From: Bermanella sp. WJH001
Lineage (GTDB): Bacteria; Pseudomonadota; Gammaproteobacteria; Pseudomonadales; Oceanobacteraceae
Direction: 5' to 3'
Assembly: GCF_030070105.1 (NCBI RefSeq)
Contig: NZ_JASJOO010000002.1
Location: 372,001 to 436,000, forward strand
Length of the DNA stretch: 64,000 nt
The notes beneath the pieces were generated by a model. That model saw only the letters and a list, made by a program, of their open reading frames with translations, was not told where the DNA came from and did no database searches. Below, piece after piece: positions 56,276-64,000 of the stretch. Each line of letters opens with the position of its first letter. The stretch's first letter is position 1. Made by a program: the position numbers and the translations under genes.

Positions 56276-59005
56276 ATGGGTACTCGTTGGTTAGAACGGT
56301 TTTTTGAACCATCCAAAATTGCAGTAATTGGAGCATCAGAACGATCCTCTAGCATGGGTGGTGCAGTCATACAAAATTTAAAAACGGCAGGCTTTAAGGG
56401 CAGTCTTTACGCGGTGAATGTTCGTCGCTATAAAACTGTTCATGGTGTGCCGTGCTCATCTAAAATCGGCCGGCTACCTAAAGACGTTGATTTAGCGATT
56501 ATTTGTACGCCTGCTCACACCATTGAAAAAATCATTAAACAATTAGGTAAGCATGGTATTCATGCTGTGCTTATTTTAACTGGTGGTATCTCACGTAAAC
56601 GAGCCGAGCAGTTTCGCCCCTCCAAGCATCCTTTAAGAAAGCTATCTCGTGAGCATGGTGTTCGTATTATGGGGCCAGATTGTTTGGGTTTATTAGTGCC
56701 TGAGTTAAATCTGAATGCTAGTTATAGTCATATCAACGCTTTACCTGGCAAGGTGGCTTATCTTGGGCAGTCGGGTACGCTTGCCAGTGCTTTGCTAGAT
56801 TGGGCTCATGCTCGTGGTATTGGCTTCTCACACTTTTTAACCATAGGTGACAGTGCGGACGTAAGCATGCCTGACACCATTGACTACCTTTCAACCCAGA
56901 GGCAGGTTAAGGCAATTATGCTCCACTTGGAGCAAGTGACCGATGCCAAGTCTTTTGTGCGCGCCGTTAGAAATGCCTCGCGAAGTAAACTGGTGCTGGC
57001 CATCAAAAGCTCTCGCTTCCCTCAGTCGCAATCCCCCGTGGAACCAGTACCAAGTGGCTTACGCCACAGAGATATGATCTATGAGGCCATACTGCTGCGT
57101 GCTGGTGTTTTGCGAGTAGACAGTACCGAGGAGTTGTTTGAGTCGGTTGAGTCATTAACTCGAATGAAGCCCCTAAAAGGCGAGCGTTTGGCGATTGTTG
57201 CCAATGGTATTGGTGGCGCCATTTTAGCGGTTGATCGTCTTGTGCATGAGGGAGGCCAACTGGCTGAATTGTCAAATGAAACCGTTGATAAGCTATCTGC
57301 CGTCTTACCGGGCTATTGGTCTCAGTCAAACCCTGTTGATATCACACCAGAAGCAGGCCCTAGTGTGTATCGAGATGTTTTGAAAATTGTTGAAGAAGAT
57401 AAAGGGGTTGACGCAATTTTGGTGCTGTTCTCACCAACCAGTGTTGTAAACAGCCAGGACGTAGCCAATGTGGTTGTGCATCACAGCAAGTTCTACCAAA
57501 AAAACCTTCTAACCAGTTGGATGGGGGGGGCTACGGTTGAGCGAAGTCGTCATGTTTTTGATGATGCTGGCATTCCAACCTATGACACGCCAGATAGGGC
57601 GGTTAAAGCATTTATGCACATGGTTCGCCATCAGCGTAACCATGAGCTATTAAGAGAAACACCCTCATCACTCATGGACAATATCTCAATCGATCGCTCA
57701 CTGTGTCAGGGCATCGTGCAAAACGCTTTAGATCAAGATAGGCGTTATCTGACAGCTGAAGAGATATATAAGATCTTGAAAGCCTACGAGTTTAAACAGG
57801 TAAAAACGGAATTCTTGCCTGAAAATTTTGACTCAAGCGCATTGAATATTAAATACCCAGCGGCACTAAAAATCATTCATGCTGATTATTGTCATCCATT
57901 TGCATATGGTGATAACCCGCGTGACCGCTGGCGTGGTGTTGTGTCGGGCATCAAAAATAGTGAAGAGCTGGATTTGGCAGCCAAAGAGCTACGCTCACAG
58001 ATTCGTAAGCGATTCTCCCACAGTAAGGTTCACGGTTTTTCAGTTCAACCAATGCGCAGCGGTGAAATTTCCACCCAATACAGCATGGGGATTACCCGTG
58101 ACGCCACCTTTGGCCCTGTTATCTTATTTGGTGGCGGTGGCGCAACAGCCAATATCATGGCTGACAGGGCAGTTCAGTTCCCACCACTTAATGATGTGCT
58201 GGCTAAGCAATTGATGTCTAAAACCCACATCTATCGTGTTTTAAAAGAACGCAGTCGTCATTTTGAGCGTGATGTGGAGCAGCTATCACAAATGCTTATT
58301 CGCTTATCTCAGATGGCCACCGATTTACCTAATTTAAAAGGTTGTGAATTAAACGTCATTCTACATCCAGTTGAAGGGGCAAAAATATTGGGCATGGCAG
58401 CCAACATTGGCCCTAAGCATCAATTGTGTATTCAGCCATATCCTGCGGAATATGAAGAGATCATAACCGTGAAAGGTGGTAAAGAGGTTCTGCTGCGACC
58501 CGTTCGAGGTGAAGATGAGCCTGAACTTAAAACCTTTCATGAAGAATTAAGCATGGAATCCATTCGTTACCGCTTCTTTACCGCCCGACGCAACTTTAGG
58601 CATAGAGATCTTGCCTTGTTTGCCCAGATTGACTACCAACAAGAAATGGCATTTGTTGCGCTGGATAAAGAGGGTGAAATATTAGGAGATGTCCGCACTT
58701 GGACAGACGCCGACCAGCTGCAGGCTGAGTTCTCTGTTTTGGTTTCAGATAAGGCTCAGGGCTTGGGGCTTGGTTCGCTGCTAATGAATAAGATGATTGC
58801 TTACTGTAAAGGGAAGGGCACCATCGAAATGAAGGGTACGGTTTTATCGGACAATGGCCCCATGTTAAAGCTTGCAGACAAGCTTGGCTTTAAGATTAAA
58901 AGACGCTTAGAAGGCAATGTCGTTGAGATCCGGTTGCCATTAAATGAGGTGAGTCAAGAGTGGCATCGGCTTAGACTCGAAGACCTTCACAAAAGCAAAA
59001 AATAA
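56276..59005 (+). CDS. Protein lysine acetyltransferase, Pat/YfiQ type
   Basis: The roughly 909-residue protein has an NDP-forming acyl-CoA synthetase-like part: CoA-binding IAVIGASERSSSMGGAVIQN, ligase-CoA LAIVANGIGGAILAVDRL, and ATP-grasp FKQVKTEFLPENF. A C-terminal GNAT domain (about residue 755 on) has MESIRYRFFTARRNF and LVSDKAQGLGLGSLLMNKMI as the acetyl-CoA loop. Such proteins acetylate and inactivate acyl-CoA synthetases. ATG 56276 with AGGG upstream is preferred over a start ten codons earlier. Confidence 0.92.
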   Translation: MGTRWLERFFEPSKIAVIGASERSSSMGGAVIQNLKTAGFKGSLYAVNVRRYKTVHGVPCSSKIGRLPKDVDLAIICTPAHTIEKIIKQLGKHGIHAVLILTGGISRKRAEQFRPSKHPLRKLSREHGVRIMGPDCLGLLVPELNLNASYSHINALPGKVAYLGQSGTLASALLDWAHARGIGFSHFLTIGDSADVSMPDTIDYLSTQRQVKAIMLHLEQVTDAKSFVRAVRNASRSKLVLAIKSSRFPQSQSPVEPVPSGLRHRDMIYEAILLRAGVLRVDSTEELFESVESLTRMKPLKGERLAIVANGIGGAILAVDRLVHEGGQLAELSNETVDKLSAVLPGYWSQSNPVDITPEAGPSVYRDVLKIVEEDKGVDAILVLFSPTSVVNSQDVANVVVHHSKFYQKNLLTSWMGGATVERSRHVFDDAGIPTYDTPDRAVKAFMHMVRHQRNHELLRETPSSLMDNISIDRSLCQGIVQNALDQDRRYLTAEEIYKILKAYEFKQVKTEFLPENFDSSALNIKYPAALKIIHADYCHPFAYGDNPRDRWRGVVSGIKNSEELDLAAKELRSQIRKRFSHSKVHGFSVQPMRSGEISTQYSMGITRDATFGPVILFGGGGATANIMADRAVQFPPLNDVLAKQLMSKTHIYRVLKERSRHFERDVEQLSQMLIRLSQMATDLPNLKGCELNVILHPVEGAKILGMAANIGPKHQLCIQPYPAEYEEIITVKGGKEVLLRPVRGEDEPELKTFHEELSMESIRYRFFTARRNFRHRDLALFAQIDYQQEMAFVALDKEGEILGDVRTWTDADQLQAEFSVLVSDKAQGLGLGSLLMNKMIAYCKGKGTIEMKGTVLSDNGPMLKLADKLGFKIKRRLEGNVVEIRLPLNEVSQEWHRLRLEDLHKSKK

Positions 59006-59080
59006 GATGGTTTAACGCCCTTGATTTGCTAGCATAGGCGGCCGCGATATCGTGTCACTGTAATAAAAAAGGGGTTCAGC

Positions 59081-59731
59081 TTGATTCGAGTATTGGTTGT
59101 AGATGATCACGACTTGGTTCGTATGGGCATTGTTAGCCTTTTGAGTGGTGGTGACAAAATACAGGTGATTGCAGAGGCCAGCAGTGGTGAGGAAGCAATT
59201 GAGCTTGCTAAACAGCATGAGCCTGATGTTGTTCTTATGGATATTCGCATGCCAGGCATGGGTGGCCTAGAGGCAACGCGCAAAATGCTTCGCTTTAATG
59301 AAGATATTAAGGTGATTGCAGTGACCGCATGCGCTGAAGATCCTTTCGCCTCACGATTATTGCAAGCGGGTGCTGCGGGTTATATGACAAAAGGTGCCAC
59401 AGCAGATGAAATGATCATGGCTGTTTTGAAAGTAAAATCTGGGCAGCGCTATATCAGTCCAGAAATTGCTCAACGTATGGCACTTAAGCCTTTTGACACC
59501 CAGGAAGCGGCATGTCCATTTGATGCCTTGTCAGATAGGGAAATGCAGATATCCATTCAAATTGTGAACTGCGTAAAGGTACAAGAGATTTCTGATCAGT
59601 TATTTTTGAGCCCAAAAACGGTTAATACCTACCGTTACCGTATATTTGAAAAACTTAATATCAGTAGTGACGTCGAGTTAACACGCTTAGCCATTCGACA
59701 TGGCATTATCGATACTGAATCACTGGTTTAA
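59081..59731 (+). CDS. gacA: Response regulator GacA (UvrY)
   Basis: The 216-residue NarL/FixJ-type regulator has the receiver IRVLVVDDHDLVRMGIVSLL, the phospho-acceptor Asp in VVLMDIRMPGMGGL, switch Thr/Lys (VIAVTACAEDP, GYMTKGATADE), and the LuxR HTH LSDREMQISIQIVNCVKVQE then LSPKTVNTYRYRIFEKL. The start is TTG 59081 with AAAGGGG 6 bases upstream; no better start exists. It is followed by uvrC, as in Pseudomonas and E. coli (uvrY-uvrC), and by analogy activates small RNAs that titrate CsrA/RsmA. Confidence 0.95.
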   Translation: MIRVLVVDDHDLVRMGIVSLLSGGDKIQVIAEASSGEEAIELAKQHEPDVVLMDIRMPGMGGLEATRKMLRFNEDIKVIAVTACAEDPFASRLLQAGAAGYMTKGATADEMIMAVLKVKSGQRYISPEIAQRMALKPFDTQEAACPFDALSDREMQISIQIVNCVKVQEISDQLFLSPKTVNTYRYRIFEKLNISSDVELTRLAIRHGIIDTESLV

Positions 59732-59751
59732 TCTGTGGTTTTGATTAGACC

Positions 59752-61551
59752 ATGAGCTTTGATGCAAAACCCTTCTTAAAAAATTTAACCCTCAAGCCCG
59801 GTGTCTATCGTATGTACGATACCGAGGGTATTTTGCTGTATGTAGGCAAAGCTAAGAATTTAAAAAACCGAGTTTCTAGTTATTTTAGCGCAAGTGGTTT
59901 AACCACTAAAACCATGGCATTGGTTTCGCGCATTGCTAGTATTGAAATTACAATTACTGGCAGCGAAACAGAAGCGCTATTGCTTGAGCAGAATTTAATC
60001 AAGCAGAATAAACCTCCATACAATATTCTTTTAAAAGACGATAAGTCTTACCCGTATATTTACCGCTCGTCTCATGAATATCCGCTTTTAGCTTATGCGC
60101 GGGGTAAAAAATTTAAAACAGGTCATTATTTTGGGCCTTTTCCTAGCTCGTCGGCCGTTAGAGAAAGTTTAAATTTATTGCAGCGCGTTTTTCGATTAAG
60201 GAATTGTGAGGACAGTTATTTTAATAACCGCTCTCGGCCATGTTTGCAGCACCAAATTGGCAGGTGCAGCGCCCCGTGTGTAGATATGATTTCTAAAGAA
60301 GAGTATGCGTCTGACATGCTTCATGCTGAAATGTTTTTGCAGGGTAAAAGCCTTGATTTAATTAATGATCTCAATCAAACAATGGAGTCATTATCTGAAC
60401 AATTAAAATTTGAACAAGCCGCCCGTGTGCGTGATCAGATTCAGCATTTACGCAAGGTTCAAGAATCTCAGTCTATTGATGCACAGCAAGGTAATGTCGA
60501 TATCATTGCTATTTATCAGTCTAAAGGCATTTGTGCTGTTCATGTGGCCAGCGTTAGGCATGGAAGAATGCTAGGTAGTCGCTCTTATTATCCTAAATTT
60601 CATATGGATGAATCACCTGAGCAGGCTCTAGCGGCTTTTGTGTCTCAATTTTATTTAGTGCTGAGTCGTGAAATACCGGATGAGGTGATCACATCCCATG
60701 AACCTGAAGGCAGGATGGTTATACAAGCGGCTTTAAGAGAGCAAAAAGGAAAACAGGTTAAGCTTTCCCATTCTGTGCGCTCAGAACGTTTACGCTGGCT
60801 ACAATTGGCCATTACTAATGCTGAAGAAGCGGTTCGCCTTAAACAGCAAGACCGCTTGCATATCATGGCCCAATACCAAGACTTAAAAACCGTTCTGCAG
60901 TTAGAAGAAATACCTACACGTATGGAGTGTTTTGATATCAGCCATAGTCATGGAGAGGCTACCGTGGCTTCTTGTGTGGTATTTAATCAAGATGGCCCAT
61001 TAAAAAGTGACTATCGTAAATTCAATATAGAGGGCGAGATCGCTGGGGATGATTATGGTGCCATGCATCAAGCCTTGTCTCGTCGCTTTAAAAAACTGAC
61101 TGAAGATAAAAAGCCGGATTTGCTGCTCATTGATGGCGGAAAAGGGCAGTTAAATATTGCAAATGAGGTGCTGACTGAATTGGGGATTCACGACATACCT
61201 GTTTTGGGTGTTTCAAAAGGTGTGACACGAAAGGCTGGTATGGAAATACTATTGTTTCGTGGGCGCAGCTTTAATTTGGACAATTCCTCACCCGCATTGC
61301 ACTTGATTCAGCAGATTAGAGATGAGTCTCACCGATTTGCAATTACTGGCCATCGAGCGCGGCGAGCAAAGGCAAGAGGGCGCTCAATTTTAGAAGGAAT
61401 TACTGGAATTGGTCCAAAAAGACGCAAAGAGCTGATAAGATTCTTCGGCGATGCCGGTCAAGTTAAGGCTGCAAATGTAGAAGAGATTGCAAAAGTACCT
61501 GGCATTAGTCGCCAGCTAGCACAAGAAATATACGATGCCCTTCATCAGTAG
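59752..61551 (+). CDS. uvrC: Excinuclease ABC subunit C
   Basis: The 599-residue nucleotide-excision nuclease has the GIY-YIG domain KPGVYRMYDTEGILLYVGKA, a cysteine-containing region (RPCLQHQIGRCSAPC), the UVR motif FEQAARVRDQIQHL, the RNase H-like nuclease around MECFDISHSHGEATVASCVV and DLLLIDGGKGQLN, and a C-terminal (HhH)2 (LEGITGIGPKRRKELIRFF). Confidence 0.97.
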   Translation: MSFDAKPFLKNLTLKPGVYRMYDTEGILLYVGKAKNLKNRVSSYFSASGLTTKTMALVSRIASIEITITGSETEALLLEQNLIKQNKPPYNILLKDDKSYPYIYRSSHEYPLLAYARGKKFKTGHYFGPFPSSSAVRESLNLLQRVFRLRNCEDSYFNNRSRPCLQHQIGRCSAPCVDMISKEEYASDMLHAEMFLQGKSLDLINDLNQTMESLSEQLKFEQAARVRDQIQHLRKVQESQSIDAQQGNVDIIAIYQSKGICAVHVASVRHGRMLGSRSYYPKFHMDESPEQALAAFVSQFYLVLSREIPDEVITSHEPEGRMVIQAALREQKGKQVKLSHSVRSERLRWLQLAITNAEEAVRLKQQDRLHIMAQYQDLKTVLQLEEIPTRMECFDISHSHGEATVASCVVFNQDGPLKSDYRKFNIEGEIAGDDYGAMHQALSRRFKKLTEDKKPDLLLIDGGKGQLNIANEVLTELGIHDIPVLGVSKGVTRKAGMEILLFRGRSFNLDNSSPALHLIQQIRDESHRFAITGHRARRAKARGRSILEGITGIGPKRRKELIRFFGDAGQVKAANVEEIAKVPGISRQLAQEIYDALHQ

Positions 61552-61583
61552 TGGCAAAAAATAAGTAGTATCTGGAAAGAAAT

Positions 61584-62162
61584 ATGCCGTTAAACCTCCC
61601 AAATATATTAACTGCCATTCGTGTGGTGTTGATTCCACTTATGGTAATTATGTTTTATCTGCCTGTGAATTGGGCCAGCTTTGCTGCCGCCGTGGTGTTC
61701 TGGGTGGCTTGTATCACCGATTACTGGGATGGATATCTTGCGCGTAAAATGAATCTAATGACGCCATTTGGCGCGTTTTTAGACCCTGTGGCGGATAAAT
61801 TGATTGTTGTTGTCTCGCTTATGATTATTGTTGAGCGCGATCAAACACTTTGGGTAACGATCCCTGCGCTTATTATCGTTGGTCGAGAGATTATTATTTC
61901 AGCATTAAGAGAATGGATGGCATCAGTGGGTAAAAGCGATACCGTAGCGGTCAGTTTTATTGGTAAAGCGAAAACCCTTCTGCAGATGTTTGCTATTACC
62001 GGAATGTTAGGAATCGAACCAAGCTCTAGTGATGCATTTATTGCATCTGATGGTTGGTACGGTGCTGCTATTTTTTCATTAGTTGCAGCAGCCATACTGA
62101 CTTTATGGTCCATGGTGACTTATTTGGTCGCCGCGTGGCCTTCATTAAAGGCGTCTAATTAA
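61584..62162 (+). CDS. pgsA: CDP-diacylglycerol-glycerol-3-phosphate phosphatidyltransferase
   Basis: The 192-residue membrane enzyme begins MPLNLPNILTAIRVVLIPLM and has the signature DYWDGYLARKMNLMTPFGAF then LDPVADKL, and VGREIIISALREWMA. It makes phosphatidylglycerol phosphate. Gene order gacA-uvrC-pgsA is conserved. Confidence 0.95.
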   Translation: MPLNLPNILTAIRVVLIPLMVIMFYLPVNWASFAAAVVFWVACITDYWDGYLARKMNLMTPFGAFLDPVADKLIVVVSLMIIVERDQTLWVTIPALIIVGREIIISALREWMASVGKSDTVAVSFIGKAKTLLQMFAITGMLGIEPSSSDAFIASDGWYGAAIFSLVAAAILTLWSMVTYLVAAWPSLKASN

Positions 62163-62274
62163 TTGTTTTAACGGCTTTTTTCTGATTGGCTGGTTGTTAC
62201 ATAAACGGCTCTGATTGTTTTGTGCTCAAAACTATAAAAATCTCGTAAGTAATTCAGAAATAAGGAAAAAAACG

Positions 62275-62302
62275 TTGACACTTTTAGCTTAGTCATTAGA
62301 AT
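62275..62302 (+). promoter_or_regulatory. Promoter of the tRNA-Gly-Cys-Leu cluster
   Basis: TTGACA (62275-62280), 16-base spacer, TAGAAT (62297-62302), about 37 bases before the first tRNA. Confidence 0.75.
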
Positions 62303-62338
62303 GTGCCTCCGTTGTCAGGGATAACCGGACAGCAAATT

Positions 62339-62414
<76 letters not shown>

Positions 62415-62507
62415 AATCATTCTAGTAATAGAGTGTTGCCATCCCAAAAGGTTGGTTGAATTTTGCTTTGAAGAGTTGCTAAACAAAGTATTCAAATCAA
62501 AATTGTT

Positions 62508-62581
62508 GGCGCGATGGTAGAGAGGCTATGCAGCGGACTGCAACTCCGTGTACGCCGGTTCGAATCCGGCTCGCGCCTCCA
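62508..62581 (+). tRNA. tRNA-Cys (anticodon GCA)
   Basis: 74 bases with encoded CCA. Acceptor stem GGCGCGA/TCGCGCC; anticodon GCA at 62540-62542; T loop GTTCGAATC. Confidence 0.96.
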
Positions 62582-62607
62582 CAATTTGATACAGTAAAAC
62601 GTGTCTT

Positions 62608-62693
62608 GCCCGGGTGGTGAAATCGGTAGACACAAGGGATTTAAAATCCCTCGCTCATAGAGCGTGCCAGTTCGAGTCTGGCTCCGGGCACCA
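62608..62693 (+). tRNA. tRNA-Leu (anticodon TAA)
   Basis: 86 bases with encoded CCA. Acceptor stem GCCCGGG/CCGGGC; anticodon TAA at 62642-62644; long variable arm CGCTCATAGAGCG; T loop GTTCGAGTC. Confidence 0.97.
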
Positions 62694-62701
62694 ATTCAAA
62701 T

Positions 62702-62733
62702 AAAGGCCATGTAGCAATGCATGGCCTTTTTTG
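62702..62733 (+). terminator. Terminator of the tRNA cluster
   Basis: AAAGGCCATG (62702-62711) and CATGGCCTTT (62720-62729), then TTTT. The convergent lipoprotein gene on the minus strand ends just beyond. Confidence 0.8.
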
Positions 62734-62740
62734 TTTTTGC

Positions 62741-63376
62741 CTAATCAAATTGAGATACGGTGACTGCCAGGCCTGCTGGCAGTAAATTATGCTCAATCCT
62801 TTCTTTGGTATTAAGTGATAAAACAAATTGCTGTTCAGGCAATTGAACTTCCTCTTTAGACTCTGTTAATTGCAAGGTCACTCCATTTGGATCATTAATA
62901 AATATTTGCTGTTGATTGCTTTTATCAGCTGATTTTCTTTGTATTAAAGTAAGCAGTACTTGGTCGTGATTTAATTGTTCTATTGAAATTTGCCACAACA
63001 AATTAAAAAGCTTAATTCTATTGGGCGCGTTAGACTGAATCGTTACAGGAGGCGGCAGTTGGACCGTGGAGCGCTTATGTTTGTTTGCCCATGAAAAGCT
63101 CAAGTGATAGATAAACGGTGCCTTATCTAGGCTACCAAGCAGGGTGATGGTCTGCTTAAGCTTCGTTTCGCTGGCATAAAAGATGATGGATTGACCTGAT
63201 ATATCATACTCAATCTCCCCATTTAATTGCCTATCAATAATCGAAGTAAGTTTATTGGGGTCAAGATGATGCAGTTGAACAACCGTGTACTCTTTATCGC
63301 TGCATGCGCATAACAGTAAAACGGCTAAATAGATAAGCGCCTTGCATCGGCTATTGGCTGTGCGTTGTGCCACCAT
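62741..63376 (-). CDS. Lipoprotein with a secretin-N-like domain
   Basis: The 211-residue product has a lipobox (IYLAVLLLCAC-S) after a basic N-terminus. It then has YTVVQLHHLDPNKLTSIIDR and a SGQSIIFYASETKLKQTITL-LGSLD stretch that resembles the N1/KH-like modules of type II/III secretins. No secretin beta-barrel follows, so it is a stand-alone module. The start overlaps the upstream gene by 52 bases, which is unusual; a later start would cut the signal peptide. Function unknown. Confidence 0.7.
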   Translation of the reverse strand: MVAQRTANSRCKALIYLAVLLLCACSDKEYTVVQLHHLDPNKLTSIIDRQLNGEIEYDISGQSIIFYASETKLKQTITLLGSLDKAPFIYHLSFSWANKHKRSTVQLPPPVTIQSNAPNRIKLFNLLWQISIEQLNHDQVLLTLIQRKSADKSNQQQIFINDPNGVTLQLTESKEEVQLPEQQFVLSLNTKERIEHNLLPAGLAVTVSQFD

Positions 63377-64000
63377 TTATTAAAGCGCTCCATAAAGTGT
63401 CTGATTTTAGCGCGATCTGAAAAGCATGCTCGTGAGTCAGTTAGCTCAAAGTCGAACCAAGCTGTGCTGTCCATAAGCCACTGACAGGGAATATTGTCAG
63501 TGGTGCTTTTGATTTCCACAAAAGAAGGGATTCTGTCCTGCAGGCGAAATAACGCGTGGTCATTATTTTGAGCCACATAATGATTCACCAAGATATAAAC
63601 CTTGAAATGCCTATTGTGGCGGACAAGTTGTCTTATCTTTTGTATAAGTCCATCGTGGCGGCACAAGGGGTGAGATAAATCCCTAAGGCATAGGATTATA
63701 TTTCTGCTGGTTTGGCTTAGCATGATATCGAGGAAACCCTGTGCCTGAAGCAGGGTTTTGCCGTGGTGGATAGCATTGTCATGATTAAAACTGTACTGGC
63801 CGGGCTCTTGTTCTTGCGAGAATACATTGTGAGCCATATCGATATGAGGAATACCTGCATCTTCATAAGGTGAAGAAAATGCTTCAAACCCACACTTTTT
63901 ATAAAACGAATATGCATGACACTGGGAGCTTAGCTCTAATCTGGTATAGCGCTTTTGTGAGGCGTGGCGCTTTATGTGGTCAATGATTAACTTACCAACC
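63325..64000 (-). CDS. GNAT acetyltransferase fused to a C-terminal DUF7931-like domain, 5' end outside the window
   Basis: From base 63999 down, the frame is open with no stop. It reads VGKLIIDHIKRH, LELSSQCHAYSFYKKCGF and EDAGIPHIDM, the C-terminal part of a GNAT fold of the ElaA/YjcF type. It continues without a break into about 170 more residues (MAHNVFSQEQEPGQ...), a second domain with NIILCLRDLSHPLCRHDGLI, FKVYILVNHYV and DSRACFSDRAKIRHFMERFN. That C-terminal domain resembles DUF7931 by memory only. The ATG at 63837 is internal, not a start. Confidence 0.8.
   Translation of the reverse strand, partial: VGKLIIDHIKRHASQKRYTRLELSSQCHAYSFYKKCGFEAFSSPYEDAGIPHIDMAHNVFSQEQEPGQYSFNHDNAIHHGKTLLQAQGFLDIMLSQTSRNIILCLRDLSHPLCRHDGLIQKIRQLVRHNRHFKVYILVNHYVAQNNDHALFRLQDRIPSFVEIKSTTDNIPCQWLMDSTAWFDFELTDSRACFSDRAKIRHFMERFNKWWHNAQPIADARRLSI

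Noticed and set aside
63325..63837. A separate 170-residue gene starting at ATG 63837
   Set aside because: The frame is open upstream to 63999 and encodes the end of a GNAT domain, so the ATG is internal.

Overview
The window reads as chromosomal DNA of a marine-type gammaproteobacterium, close in gene content to Pseudomonadales/Oceanospirillales. Supporting signs are a gacA-uvrC-pgsA block followed by tRNA genes, divergent purMN and DUF2066-pgsA-like-perM-hda operons, tusDCBE with trpD2, an rnfABCDG-rnfE-nth operon, dcd, and REP/RAYT elements. Base composition is moderate. No species can be named from the sequence alone. No prophage, plasmid backbone, CRISPR array or rRNA was seen.

Layout: (1) 1-8 kb: the 3' part of an AraC-type regulator, a methionine synthase split into two coupled genes, a porin with a small PstS-like partner, and a Cu/Zn permease. 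(2) 8-11.2 kb, minus strand: folE2, a long 6-carboxytetrahydropterin synthase-like gene, hisI and a small gene, then gloA. (3) 11.2-17.7 kb, minus strand: the complete Rnf ion-pumping oxidoreductase with nth. (4) 18-25.5 kb: metG, apbC/mrp, a REP-associated tyrosine transposase bracketed by REP units, tmcA and dcd. (5) 25.5-33.3 kb is the accessory region. It holds more REP units, a probable lone integron-type cassette with an attC-like site, a second Y1 transposase whose flanks are tandemly duplicated and mutually inverted, an RND/MMPL exporter, 160-bp tandem repeats and a hipBA module. (6) 33.3-37.6 kb, minus strand: a TPP-riboswitch-controlled thiamine salvage operon (TonB receptor, thiamine-binding protein, PnuT-type transporter, kinase). 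(7) 37.6-64 kb is mostly housekeeping: purMN, hda operon, wrbA/arsC, yihY, truncated hemoglobin, proS, tus sulfur relay with trpD2, BAX inhibitor family, tRNA-Ser, HDAC-like protein, Pat acetyltransferase, gacA-uvrC-pgsA, tRNA-Gly/Cys/Leu, and a GNAT fusion cut by the window end.

How genes work together: the Rnf complex couples ferredoxin and NAD redox to ion movement. Tus proteins relay sulfur to tRNA, while TmcA acetylates tRNA-Met. The thiamine operon imports and traps thiamine or its precursors under TPP feedback. The most unexpected item is a 50-codon gene at 51602-51754, missing from the six-frame list because of its length. It sits 21 bases after a near-consensus LexA (SOS) box and has its own terminator overlapping the stop codon.
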